Shown piece after piece: positions 33,366 to 44,548 of a DNA stretch of 64,000 nucleotides. The stretch is from contig JADDOH010000162.1 of assembly GCA_016648135.1 (NCBI GenBank), forward strand, positions 1 to 64,000, given 5' to 3'. Numbering within the stretch: position 1 is the stretch's first letter; each line of letters starts with the position of its first letter. The notes below the pieces were generated by a model that saw nothing but the letters and a program-made list of their open reading frames with translations, did not search any database and was not told where the DNA came from. The translations under genes and the position numbers were made by a program. Source of the DNA: Agrypnia vestita (taxonomy: Eukaryota; Arthropoda; Insecta; Trichoptera; Phryganeidae).

Positions 33366-35109
33366 TTTATTCAATGTTCAATGTTACAAATGTTTACAGT
33401 GATTACAAAATTTAATGAAGCTTTTTTCATTGTTGTTGAGTGTCTTGGCAGCAAGTAAACACTAAATTGATTTGACGCCCTGCCTGCTACACTAGTAATT
33501 TACTGTATTATAGCAGACAGTGCTCTTCCAGTAGTATAATGTTCAAGAATATTTATTATTTATATAACATTTAACCCCTTCTTCATAATCACCATCCGCC
33601 TCTGGTATTTGTATTTTTATTTATTCATTTAGAAAATCCTTGCTTACGATACATTTTTTGCAGTGCAGTGCAATTTTTTTATTTTTCTCGTTTTTTATAA
33701 ACTTTTTTTATTTTTATATTTATCTCGTTTTAATAATTTTTTTTAATGCTTTTGATAATTTACCAGTACCGAGGGCTAAAGACAAATGGACTACGCTATT
33801 GCGCTGAGGGGGCGTTTCATTTGTATGAAACCAGTGCGTGAAATGATATAATTACGATGTCAAAACGAAAATGAACTAACTGCGTGGAAATGAATTGTTC
33901 ACGATTTTCTCAAAACATTTACATGAAAAATGAGAAAATTAATTCTTCGAAATATATCAACCAACCTGAAAAATTGTCAAGCAGTTCTTAGAAGCGCCTA
34001 AACACCTGTGAAATTGAAATGAGTGCATTGTGTCCTTTATTTTTGTGAAGCAGACAGGAATATAACATCCGCCGCCCCGCCCTGGTGATTGTGCGCAGTT
34101 ATTAGTTTCAGTAATTTCCATTGTTTAAAAACGCGTGTTTGTCAGGGAACATAATCACATGTTCGCGGGATCACAAATTTTCAGTGACTAATTTCTTTAT
34201 TGTTTTAAATACAATGCTTTACATGCGAGCTTTTATTTACATTTTGCAATGTAAATCTACATTTTGCAAAAATAAGTTATTACAGGTCGATTTTTTAGTC
34301 GCGGCACTATTGGTACCTACAGTCGGCTACTGACGAATCTGTTGCTAGTATATATTTTTTTATTATTACTTTTGATTTGTTTAAGGTTTAATTATTTGAT
34401 GAATAGGCAATGAAATAGCGAATCACATCTTAATAACAATAATGTTTCTGCCGATGAAGAAACACTCTCTGTACGTTAAGTGGAAGTAGTATCGTAAGTA
34501 AATAGTACTCGTAGGAAGTTTAATCCCGATTTAACTCCTTTTTACATGATTTTATTTAGATTCCCGTATCGGCCGTATCTTTATTTAGATAAAGAAAGAA
34601 ATACAAATAACAGTGTTTTGACGCTTCTTGTCAAGTTAAATATTATTCATAGAAAAAATATTTAGTAGAATGAGTGTCTTTTTGAAATATTTTTGTCACC
34701 CATTGCTGAAATTTCAGTAATTAATGAAGGATGCAAACTTTGACAAGCGTATCATCATTTTTTAATTGCTTGTTAATTCTTTTTGGTGAGGTATAACATA
34801 TCATAATAATTTGATTGTTAATATTTGCTAGTCATCGTTGTTATAAAATAAATCATATGTATTATCTATTAAATAAAAAAATAAAATAAAAATATTATAT
34901 TTCTGAAATTTTGATAATAAAATAAATCCAAGTACTACATTAAACAACACATTGTGCGCGCTACACCCCAGCGGTAACTAACATCAATTGTGTCTAGCGT
35001 GAAGCGGTCATATAACTTTGTCTATTTCTCACTCAGATATCATTCACTCATACATTGACACGTATCAGAATACAAGGCTTGTGCAGTTGCGGTACAATGA
35101 AGCATGACT
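33366..35109. other. AT-rich non-coding DNA
   Basis: No gene or repeat family recognised over 1.7 kb. Confidence 0.5.
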
Positions 35110-35345
35110 TTTACGAAAACATTCGGAAAAAACATCGAAATAAAATATTTATGTATTATAACACAATATTTTTTCTCTTTTTAACGTTGCATCAGGCCAT
35201 CAAACCCAATTACTGTATCGAAACATATCACGAAAAACCCAGGCTTGAGAAAAATACATTGATATTGTGACCTAACTGAGAATCGAACACAGAACCAACC
35301 GTGTGAGAACCCAGTGTCATTCCCACTGCACTAACGAAGGCCGCC
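35110..35345 (-). mobile_element. tRNA-derived SINE, family B copy 1
   Basis: Minus strand: head GGCGGCCTTCGTTAGTGCAG and GGGTTCTCACACGG, B box GGTTCTGTGTTCGATTCTCA (core GTTCGATTC), then GGTCACAATA and the body CTCAAGCCTGGGTTTTTCGT with TAATTGGGTTTGATGGCCTG. The body is shared with 37060-37225. Confidence 0.82.
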
Positions 35346-35790
35346 CTTTTTTACTCCCTTTATATTAACTCGTGGCGTCTGCTTGCTTGCTTGCCGGATT
35401 GCCGTCGAAAAAACTTTGGATCGATTTTTGACCCTTTTCCCGTGATCAAGAAGATTTATCATTTTTTTTAATAATAATAATAATTATAGTATAATTTTGG
35501 ATTTTTCAAATTTTTAATAGTTTTTTCAAATTGGAATCATTACAAAAGTTTGATTACTAGCAACGGCGGCCCGATAACGTCGCGGAATATTTTCTAAATT
35601 TGAATAACTTCGTCGGTATGCATAATAGGTACTTCACTACACAAAGCATGTCTTATCAAAACTCAAAACATTCTAGAAATATGTATATTAAATTACTGTA
35701 AGTTTAGTGTTATGTTATATGTTTTAATTCGTCTTTAATTTTTATTATATTTTACCAAGAAAGGGAGTATAATAAAAACTTGGTTTTTAT
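35346..35790 (+). mobile_element. dispersed repeat R, copy 1 (ACTCCCTTT ends)
   Basis: Starts TTTTTACTCCCTTT and ends around GAAAGGGAGTATAATA, short inverted ends. TTAACTCGTGGCGTCTGCTT, ATCGATTTTTGACCCTTTTC and the 3' GTTTTTATGGGTTA are shared with 62055-62375. Probably a non-autonomous DNA element. SINE family B copy 1 abuts its left end. Confidence 0.68.
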
Positions 35791-36509
35791 GGGTTAATAT
35801 TTTTTTAAATATTTTTTTATATGTTAATTTGTTTTTTCTTTTCTTTTATACATCCTACTTATTTACTAATGCTTACTTAATGTTTTTCTTACTTTGTATG
35901 CCCTGTTTATTCGAATAATTCTTGCTATACACCTTATTTCTTGTTATATCTTACCTATTATGTACCTGCATGTGATAATTTCTATTTATATATTTAAATT
36001 ATCTTATATTTATATATCGCATGAACTTAATTAAGGAATACACAAAATTAATATGTTTTTTTACGGGTAGTTAAATACATACAGGTAATCATACTTAAAC
36101 TGATACTTTTTTCTGTGTCTGTTTAAGCACTATATTAATGTGATATTACAGTGCTCCAGATGAATGATCTTAGGTACACTAATTGCCAATCTTAACGAAG
36201 TTATTCAAATATCCATAAATATACTTCCCAGAAAATGCTCATAGTACATTATTTAAAATAAAGATCTATTTGCATTAATCAGGGCATTAAAATGAAAAAA
36301 AAAAACATTGACTTTTTATTTAGATTTAAATGAAAACATTATTTTAAAAGCTAATTTTAATTAAACTTGTCCATAAACAATAACGAGCTCATTCGTAAAG
36401 ACGTTGGTAAGAATATTTTTGTGTTTTTCTTTGAGGGTTTGTGTATTAAGTAAGTATTTGTGCTGTTCATAAAAAGCTAAGCATATATTACCAGTTCATT
36501 TACAAGTTG
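35791..36509. other. AT-rich non-coding DNA
   Basis: Nothing recognised. Confidence 0.5.
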
Positions 36510-36860
36510 GATTGGAGAGGCGCGCGACGGGGACGGCAGCCCCGCGAGAAGACGAGTGCGAGCGGGACGGACCAGCCCTAGTAGAATTTGCAATGGTATA
36601 ATACAAATGATCAAGTTTTTCCCATTGCGCTGAAAGCATTCGTAATTAAACTTGTCAGTGATATGAAACAGGAGACGAGTGGATGGGTATCCGAGTATGA
36701 GACGTGCGTGCGCATCTTTCCTCTCAAATCCGTGGGATTGTGCGACTGCTCGGCTGTCCGATTCGCTTACTGCCGCACCGGGCGCGACACGTTGACCCGT
36801 GAGCCATGAAGCTGAGAGCCTCGTGGATCGTACACGAAGAGCCAGACTTACGTATCAGAC
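36510..36860. other. GC-rich island, non-coding or unrecognised exon
   Basis: Block beginning GAGGCGCGCGACGGGGACGG, with a 73-codon plus frame (36588-36809) that has no recognisable domain. Candidate regulatory DNA or a transcribed but unrecognised segment. Confidence 0.35.
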
Positions 36861-37059
36861 CTGGAATGGAGATGTACACTATAAAAGGCAAGATGGATTG
36901 GATATTATGACATTTGAGTTAGGAGGATTTTGGCAGATAAAGTTATAGGTACAAAAAATGTACAAGTAAAACGTAAAAATATAAGGTATCAGGTAATATT
37001 TTAAAATCGTGACCCGAATATAATATATAAAATTCAAATTTATTAGTGCCACGTAAATG

Positions 37060-37225
37060 ACATGATTTTAGCGCAGCGAGTATGGCACTGGCTTCTCACA
37101 CCGAGGGTTCCGGGTTCGATTCCCGGCGAGATCACAATTTTAATCTATGTAATATCTCAAGCCTGGGTGTTTTGTGATGTATTTGTAATTGGGCCTCCTG
37201 GCCTGTTGAAGCGGAAATTTATTTA
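37060..37225 (+). mobile_element. tRNA-derived SINE, family B copy 2
   Basis: Head TTAGCGCAGCGAGTATGGCA, then GGCTTCTCACACCGAGG and a perfect B box (GGGTTCGATTCCC) followed by GGCGAGATCACA. The body CTCAAGCCTGGGTGTTTTGT and TAATTGGGCCTCCTGGCCTG precedes an A/T-rich (TTTA)n-like tail. The head has no matching acceptor stem, so it is not a functional tRNA gene. Confidence 0.87.
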
Positions 37226-37689
37226 TTTATAGAGCTTTAAAGCGTCTGGCGGAAAAAATCCGCGAAAAGCATCTGGCAATCATTAATACGAGTATATAGT
37301 ATTATCCCGTTAAACATAAAAAAAATCAGGTTTGTTATTTTTACGTTTTACTTACACATTTTTTCCACCTGCATTACCTGCCAAAATTCTTCGAACTCAA
37401 ATGCCATAATATCCAAACTCGTCGATACTCGTCGCTCACGATCGGGACTCTGTGAAATAACTGTAGTCACACTGCACCCGTTAGATAGGATTTTAATCAA
37501 CTCACGCAAAAATCTACTAATGATTCAAATATATTTATAATTTCTTCGATGATAACAAAATAACTTTGCTTAAATAGCAATCACTTTTATGAATTTGCCA
37601 ATCATCTTTTGGAAACAAACCATTCCATTGATGTTAACAAGGGTTTAAAATTTTTATATACATTTAACATACGATTACGCGTAGATAAA
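37226..37689. other. AT-rich non-coding DNA
   Basis: Nothing recognised. Confidence 0.5.
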
Positions 37690-37960
37690 TTATAAATCTT
37701 AGAAATTAGAAAGTTATTTCAAATAATCAACTAATTTATGTTAATAGTTACATTTTCACAGTAGTTCCTAATTAGTTATTCAACTCCTTTATATTTATTT
37801 TTGTTTTTGATTATGTCTGTACGTACCTACTTGAAATTTTAATTACATAATATAGTATAATTAAAGGTCCCCCTGACCATTAAGCCCCTTGTCATGTTGA
37901 ATATTCAATAAATAGTGGGTTTGAACAAAGTGCTTTCATTTTATTAATATAAATAATATT
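37690..37960 (+). mobile_element. dispersed repeat D, copy 2 (retroelement 3' UTR-like)
   Basis: AGTAGTTCCTAATTAGTTAT and CAACTCCTTTATATTTATTT, then CCCCTTGTCATGTTGAATAT and TCAATAAATAGTGGG, match 23935-24370 in order. Confidence 0.68.
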
Positions 37961-38455
37961 AACACCAAGTTAATTTGCCATTATTGAGGATGTATTTTTT
38001 TTCAGTTGTAAATTGCAGTTTTCTAATACCTGCCACTCACGAGAGCCGATTGTCAATAGATTACCTTTGGTCGTAAATCAAAAGTTAAATGTTATCGCCT
38101 ACTAAGTACATAAATAATACACATATAAATATATCTTTCGGTGCACCTTAATCCGGTATTTAAACTTTATCGACGACACACGAAATTATTTTTATTGATT
38201 CTCGAGTAAGCGGGTCGTATTTTATGACTAACCGTCCAATTGATGCACTAAATATGCGCGATAAGGGAAGATGATACATCACGCTGGCGCGACACATTAA
38301 CACCGTATTAGAGTTGCTTATTTTTAATCGAAGTGTCGACTTGGGTGTCATAAATCTCGAGATGGCGGACTGTGTCTTATCTGTTCTTGGTGACAACCAA
38401 TAGAGACGTGACCGAGGGAACGGTGGAAACGCAGGTATACATATACACGGTGTAG
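37961..38455. other. non-coding DNA
   Basis: 38160-38455 is of balanced composition with a 127-codon minus frame reaching into the fold-back element. It resembles no known protein. Confidence 0.4.
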
Positions 38456-38893
38456 CAGAGCTGGTCAACAATATTTTACTGTTGGATTCCTGCCTTGATG
38501 AGTCGAAATGTTCAAGCAACCATGATCTATGATCTAATATCAATAGTTAAGGAACTGTGCAATATCAAATTTTTCTTTTTTTCTGAATATTCCTGGCTTA
38601 TTTTTTACAAAACGTTAAAGTATCATTATAGTTACTTATATCAATTACGAAAAATTCATTTGTTTATTTGACTTGTATTAAAGGGATTAATTTTTCATAT
38701 TAGATATAAGTTACTGTAATGATGGTCTAACGTTATGCAAAAAATAAGTAGGAAATAACGAAGAAAAAAAATGCAAAGTTTGATGTCGCATATCTCCTTA
38801 ACTACCTATTATATTATCGTGGTTGCTTGAATATTTTCGACGCGTAATCAAGGCAGAAATCCACCTGTAAATTTTTGTGAACTCTCTCTGTTA
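38456..38893. mobile_element. complete fold-back element (~190-bp arms)
   Basis: The two halves are imperfect complements over almost the whole 438 bp. GGATTCCTGCCTTGAT at the left pairs with ATCAAGGCAGAAATCC at the right, and GTTCAAGCAACCATGAT with ATCGTGGTTGCTTGAAT. Partial relatives occur at 2.4 and 29.8 kb. Confidence 0.9.
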
Positions 38894-39967
38894 CATTCTC
38901 TATATATTGGTCCATTCACTTTTACTATTATTTAAATGAAATAATTGTGTTAAATAATTCAATTCAACGCAATACAACATTTTGTAAAAGCCACTGTATG
39001 GCAGATACATGTTGGTCAATAATGAACATGTTTTCTTACCTCATCCCCATTAACATATATCAGCATCCTTCTCGTCTTCTCTCATATTGCATCTTAGCAG
39101 AAGACAAGGATTTCATCTTAAAGATGACATCTCTTGAGCTCATTATTAAGCTAATCACGTAATAAAAAGAAATCTAATTTTTTAAAACAAATTAGAGAAA
39201 TCCTTGTTATAATTATATTTTTTCAATAGAAAAATTTGTTATGTGTATATTGTTGACATTATTTTCTTTATTTCTCAAAGAAAAATAAGTTTGTTACCAT
39301 ATTGGATGTGTTTTCACATTAAGTTGTTTCTATAAACCAAAGAAAATAGAGAACGGCATGGCTTCCTATCTGTATACAGCTGTTACTATGATAATTCATA
39401 TTCTATCATATTCACCTAAAATTTTAAATTCGATACACTTTAATAACACTTCGATAACAACGCATACACACACGGACACATAAAAACACACAAATACACA
39501 CACTCACGCAAACTCACTATTCGACATATTCTTTTTTCTTTTTTTTTATCGATCTTGGTATAATATTATTGTATATATGTGTTTTCTTGTAATTGGCCCA
39601 AAACTCAGTAAATCAAATAATTGTTTTTTTTCAAGATTTATTAATTATATGGCTGTAAGAAAACCAATAAATGAGAAAAAAAAATAATAATGGACATTCT
39701 AGTGATATAAAGAAACTAAATAATGTGAAACTCTTCAATAAAAAACTGAAAATACTTGCGTTGGGGATGGGATACATTGTTAATAAATCGATGTGGTTAT
39801 CTATCGTTAATATTATATGTATAGTTATTATGTGTTACTACCAATAGTTTTTTTTGTAGTTATCGGGTATATTGTTTTTGACTGTCTTCTCATACAAGCA
39901 TGCGTTTGCTGACTTGCCACTTTTTTCCTTATTTTTATTGTATTTCAATTACTTTGTTTGTAAAATA
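38894..39967. other. AT-rich non-coding DNA
   Basis: Nothing recognised except an interrupted (CA)n microsatellite at about 39467-39510. Confidence 0.55.
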
Positions 39968-41218
39968 TTAGGTCCTTACATATGAAATTGACGTTTGGCC
40001 GTACTGGCAAATTTGATCTCAAATATCTTCTCTTTGGTTAGGAATTCCAAATCCAAATTTATACAGCTATTTACTCATGTATTTGTGTTTTGAAAATTAT
40101 AATTCATTTGTTTTTTCCTCAATTGTTTTTTTCTTTACGTCACGTATTTACGAGTACGAGTTCCACCGTGGCACCAGTGCTGCAGAAACGGCTCGAAGGA
40201 TTAATGATGTGTATGGCGACGGTGCCGCAAAAAAAACACAATGCGTTTTTGGTTCCAACGTTTTCGTTCTGGAAATTTCGACCTGCAGAACAAGCCCCGT
40301 GGACGGCCGGACACCAAAGTTGATAATGAAGAATTGAAGGCTATTGTGGAAGCGGATCCATCGCAAACCACATCCGAGTTAGCTGCAGGCTGCGGTGTTA
40401 GTGATAAAACTGTTTTAATCCACTTGAAGCAAATTGGTAAGGTGAAAAAGCTTGAAAGGTGGGTACCTCACGAATTGAGTGAAGCAAATCAACAAACGCG
40501 CGTTGACTGCTGCGTTGCATTACTCAACCGGCACAATAATGAAGGGATTTTAAATCGAATCATTACCTGTGATGAAAAGTGGATCCTGTACGATAATCGG
40601 AAGCGCTCATCGCAATGGCTGAACCCTGCCGAACCAGCCAAACCATGCCCCAAGCGAAAATTGACTCCAAAAAAGTTACTTGTGAGCGTTTGGTGGACTA
40701 GTGCTGGTGTCGTTCACTACAGCTTTCTTAAATCTCGCCAGACGATTACGGCAGATGTCTATTGTCAGCAACTGCAAACCATGATGGAAAAGCTAGCTGC
40801 TAAACAACCGAGGCTGGTTAATCGCTCTAGGCCACTGCTGCTTCATGATAACGCTAGACCACACACTGCACAACAGACGGCTACCAAATTAGAGGAGCTT
40901 CAATTGGAATGTCTAAGACATCCACCGTACTCTCCGGACCTTACCCCAACAGATTACCATTTTTTTCGAAATTTGGATAACTTCTTGCAAAGGAAAAAAT
41001 TCAACTCCGATGGGGCAGTCCAAACCGCCTTCAAAGATTTTATTGATTCCCGTCCGAATGGTTTTTTTAGTAAAGGGATCGATGAACTACCCATGAGATG
41101 ACAAAAGTGCATAGATAGCAATGGTACATACTTTGATTAAATAAATATATTATAATAAAAAAAAATCTGCTTTATGTTCCTCCCATACTAAACACCAATT
41201 TCATATGTAAGGACCTAA
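39968..41218 (+). mobile_element. mariner (cecropia-type) copy 3
   Basis: Complete ends: TTAGGTCCTTACATATGAAA starting at 39968 and its complement ending at 41218, with TA at 39966-39967 and 41219-41220. Length 1251 bp against 1285 bp in copy 4. The difference is explained by a 34-bp deletion at the start of the coding region, a one-base loss and a one-base gain in A runs. Confidence 0.97.
40146..41143 (+). pseudogene. mariner transposase pseudogene (copy 3)
   Basis: The start codon and the first codons are deleted: sequence jumps from CGTCAC to TATTTACGAG near 40144. An A-run at 40229-40236 has lost one base (the G of AAAAGAAAA), shifting the frame. From 40241 the frame is open to 41101, where a Trp codon near the C-terminus (MRWQKC) has become TGA, removing the last ~13 residues. 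All three catalytic Asp motifs (CDEKW, HDNARPHT, SPDLTPTD) are readable. Other changes from copy 4 are Gly to Arg after FLKS and Ala to Thr in SPDLAP. It cannot make a full transposase but has intact ends. Confidence 0.94.
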
Positions 41219-41434
41219 TATAAATAGATAAATAAATAATATACGAATTTAGGGAGTCGTGTCGTTCTTTTGTTAATTTAAATGAAGTGTAGAAATTTGA
41301 AATAAAGTTATTCATGATTCAAAGTTCTGAGATTTTACAGTCACTTAATGCAGTATACGATAATTTGTTTTAGCTGTGTTCCAATATTTAAAATATTATT
41401 GGTACATTAAAGTTAAAGTTCACAGGATCTATAA

Positions 41435-41735
41435 ATCGGCCGGTGGCGCGCGACGAGCGGTAAAATTTCAATTATCGGCCATCTCGTCTCGTAATAAATC
41501 TCGGCTCCGCCACGAGTGCAGGTTCGGCGAGGCGCGTCACCCACGGCTGCCTAAGTAGTTCTCGCATTGACAATTAATTATCTTGTCTTGTGTAAATATA
41601 ACATCAGGCATGAGCCCAACAATCCATTTACGAGGCAGGAATGATTGAGACGCGGCGATCCATCTCGCCCGGCTCCGGGGGCGCGCGCTCCTCGCTCCGT
41701 GTACCGGATTCTGCTCGCTGACGTTCACAATGGTT
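41435..41735. other. GC-rich island, non-coding
   Basis: CpG-rich block (CGGTGGCGCGCGACGAGCGG and GGCTCCGGGGGCGCGCGCTC) with short frames on both strands, no recognisable product. Confidence 0.4.
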
Positions 41736-41836
41736 CAATGTTTACGCAAACGTCCGTCTTCTAGCAATTCCATCGCAGATCCGTATCGGGCAAATATGCG
41801 CTTTTTGCTCTTTGTGTGCCTGTTTGTGTTAAGCGT

Positions 41837-42562
41837 CTGATACACATGCTTCTTTAGTGGCACGTGAGCATGCGCAGTATCGACTTTGACAGTGGCATGC
41901 TTATTAGTGGCATGTGTGTACGCACATTGCTAGAAATGAGCATGCCACCTAGTGGCATGCTCAAAAATCAACCGCCGGTTGATTTATAAGCATGCCACTG
42001 TCATTCACCATAGAGAAGGGGTATCATTGGAGCATGTGCGAACAGACTTGCTTATTTATGAGCATGCTTATGTCATTCGCCGGGGCTTCGCGGCATATTA
42101 TCGATGCGATCTTCCAACCATTACTTTTCTGTGAAACTTATTTGGAATCACGATGTCTGCGGATCCCGTTTCACCGTTGTGTAAAAATAATATAGTGAGA
42201 AATAATGTTCATGAAACTTTATTAATAGGCATGAATGATTCAAATCTTACAATAAAAATTATATAAACTAAAATCAAAAATGTGCGGATGGAAACTCGGG
42301 AACTTTTTTGATTTATTGGTTCATTTGAATTTTCTATTTCAGTTTGCAAAGTTTCCATTTTGAACAAGAGCGTCTCTATTCTATGACAAGAGCATGCCAC
42401 TAATGAGCATGTGTGTTTGATTGTTAGCTTTGGGCATGCTTATTTATGAGCATGCCACTAATAAGCATGCCAGTAATGAGCAAGTCTGTACAGTTGTTAG
42501 GGCATGCTTATTAGTGGCATGCTCATTAGCATGCCAGTAAAGAAGCATGTGTATCTGTACCT
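41837..42562. mobile_element. putative DNA element with GCATGC sub-terminal repeats
   Basis: Near-identical inverted ends GATACACATGCTTCTTTA followed by GTGGC/CTGGC bound about 726 bp. Inside, the palindrome GCATGC occurs 13 times, mostly as AGCATGCCAC or GTGGCATGCT, clustered within ~240 bp of the left end and ~170 bp of the right end. A near-perfect palindrome, GAGCATGCCAC/GTGGCATGCTC, lies at about 41938-41962. A perfect 8-bp-arm one, ATCAACCG/CGGTTGAT, lies just right of it. Repeated internal sites near both ends are typical of transposase-binding arrays. No transposase is readable. Confidence 0.65.
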
Positions 42563-42738
42563 TTATGCATAATTATTTACCATTTTACCAATACTACGCG
42601 AATACCAGCGGCGTGCAGACGATACTTGGAAATAAGCTGTGCTAAACTAGATTTCTGCGAAATGCATCGAAATTAAATGCAAAACTCATAATATTCATAT
42701 CAAAAATATCGTAATATTATTATAATTTTAATACATTA

Positions 42739-43311
42739 CTAGCTGCAAACCCATCAAAATGACGGAACATTCGCGTCTTTGCTAAGCCATAGTATATATT
42801 TGTAGCATCTTTTTGGCGGTCTTTAAAGAGGCGGCCTTCAAAAATGACGGAACATTCGCTTCTTTGCTAAGCCATACTATATATTTATAGCATCTTTTTG
42901 GCGGTCTTTAAAGAGGCGGCCTTCAAAAATGACGGAACATTTGCGTCTTTGCTAAGCCATAGTATATATTTGTAGCATATTTTGGGCGGTCTTTGGAGAG
43001 GCGGCCTTCAAAAATGACGGAACATTCGCTTCTTTGATAAGCCGTAGTATATATTTATAGCATCTTTTTGGCGGTCTTTGGAGACGCGGCCTTCAAAAAT
43101 GACGGAATATTCCCGTCTTTGCTAAGCCATAGTATATATTTATAGCATCTTATTGGCGGATTATGAAGAGAAGGCCGTAGCCACATGCGTTAATCGGTCG
43201 GTTCGGGTTTGGTGGTTCGGGGTTCAAACCCCATTTAAATTACGGACGTACAGGAAGTTACGGGGCCAGACAGGTGGACGTATGGACAGACAACGAAATT
43301 ATTATGTTTGA
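42739..43311 (-). mobile_element. Helitron-like non-autonomous element with internal tandem array
   Basis: Oriented leftward. The 3' end reads CCGTCATTTTGATGG (hairpin), then GTTTGCAG and the terminal CTAG followed by T, the hallmark CTRR-T end. The 5' end starts TCAAAC at 43310-43311, shared with the second copy at 50953 (TCAAACTTAATAATTTCGTT). A central GGGGTTCAAACCCC palindrome and CAGACAGGTGGACG are also shared. The extra length over the 231-bp second copy is due to the 85-bp tandem repeats at 42754-43177. Confidence 0.75.
42754..43177. repeat. tandem array, 5 x ~85 bp
   Basis: Units start at 42754, 42838, 42923, 43008 and 43093. Each carries TCAAAAATGACGGAACATTC, TTGCTAAGCCATAGTATATA, TAGCATCTTTTTGGCGG and AGAGGCGGCCT, with few differences between units. 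The array begins within the Helitron-like 3' hairpin, so the amplified unit arose from the element itself. Confidence 0.95.
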
Positions 43312-44424
43312 CTTGTCGTAAACCCGTTAAAATCACAGGACATAATAATAATTATTAATAACGACACTTGGCGTTTAACGTGAGCCCCCCTAGCGATTAC
43401 CGGCTAGTCATGATTAATGTTGTTGTTGTAAAACCAGGGAGTATGGACAGACATTTGGAATTAGGATACCCGATAAGTTTTCAGCCAAACGCTTTTTTCT
43501 GGTAATACATATTAGCGTACAGCCTGTTTCTGTAGCTCGCGCCTGGCAAATTCTAGAAGTAATTTTTATTGATCTTTGGAAAAAGGGAATTTTGTGTATA
43601 CGCAGCTCCTAGAATAACAATAAAAGCTGAAAACAGGAAATAAAGTCGGCTTTATTGCGGAGAAAAATTTTCTAGAGGTGCAGACGTGTGAATATTAAAG
43701 AAAAACGTGTGGTATGGGCACAGCAGATGATTGGATACTTAATTGGTCATCTTAAAATTCAATTTTTCGTATGAAAGCTTAAATCTAGGAACTTTGTAAA
43801 CCGAGATTCAATGCAGAATCAAAGAGAAAACTTAACAATTAATTTTTATTAAAACTATTTTCTTTTTTTTGCGATTTTGCAACCGTTGCAATGATCTTAC
43901 GCCGTCCTTCTGATTGCCACCTCATATTTTTATTCTAAAGTGTGGCAACTTTCTACATGAGTGATAATCTGTCGGTGATAATTAGTGGAATTTCTCCGCA
44001 GAGTTGAAATGATACTGTTATAACCGAGCGCGCGCAATATTTCAAATACGCGAGAATAACTCTAGAATTCTAGGTTAGAATTCAAAGGAGGTCAAATGTC
44101 TCGAGACGGACCTGTCCGACAAATGTGTTTTCCTCAGTCGTGGGGACGTAGATAACTAAAGGAAGAACTGTCGACATCGATCGCACTGATACATCCACCA
44201 AGTGAACTGAGCCTGCCAGCAATTACATATGTAGGGTCGCCATTCCTCGAGCTGCCTGGTCCACGCTTGTGTGAGATGGGCCTTATATATTATTGATTGA
44301 TTATCCGGATGCCTATTGGAGTAATATAATGCTGTAAAACTTCTCCTTTGGAGCAGAACGATTTCTATCCGACTTTTAAATTCCACTTTTATAACAACTC
44401 GCATTCTTGTTGTTTTATACTCAA
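43312..44424. other. non-coding DNA
   Basis: No gene or repeat family recognised. Confidence 0.5.
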
Positions 44425-44510
44425 ATATATATATATATATCCGTATATTAAAATATAACAGGACTTGTTTCCTCAAATAAATGAAAAATACAAATAACAT
44501 ATATATATAT

Positions 44511-44545
<35 letters not shown>
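44425..44545. repeat. (TA)n microsatellite region
   Basis: Two TA runs, about 44425-44441 and 44497-44542, separated by unrelated AT-rich sequence. Frames through them are composition artefacts. Confidence 0.9.

Positions 44546-44548
<3 letters not shown>

Noticed and set aside
37060..37135. Functional tRNA gene
   Set aside because: A B box is perfect, but the acceptor stem does not pair and a SINE body shared with 35.1-35.3 kb follows.
41837..42562. Clustered GCATGC repeats as a CRISPR or origin-like array
   Set aside because: Spacing is irregular, repeats occur in both orientations and inverted termini bound the cluster; a DNA element explains it better.
42754..43177. Regularly spaced repeats resembling a CRISPR array
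   Set aside because: The whole 85-bp unit is repeated, with no variable spacers, and the setting is a eukaryotic mobile element; it is a minisatellite.
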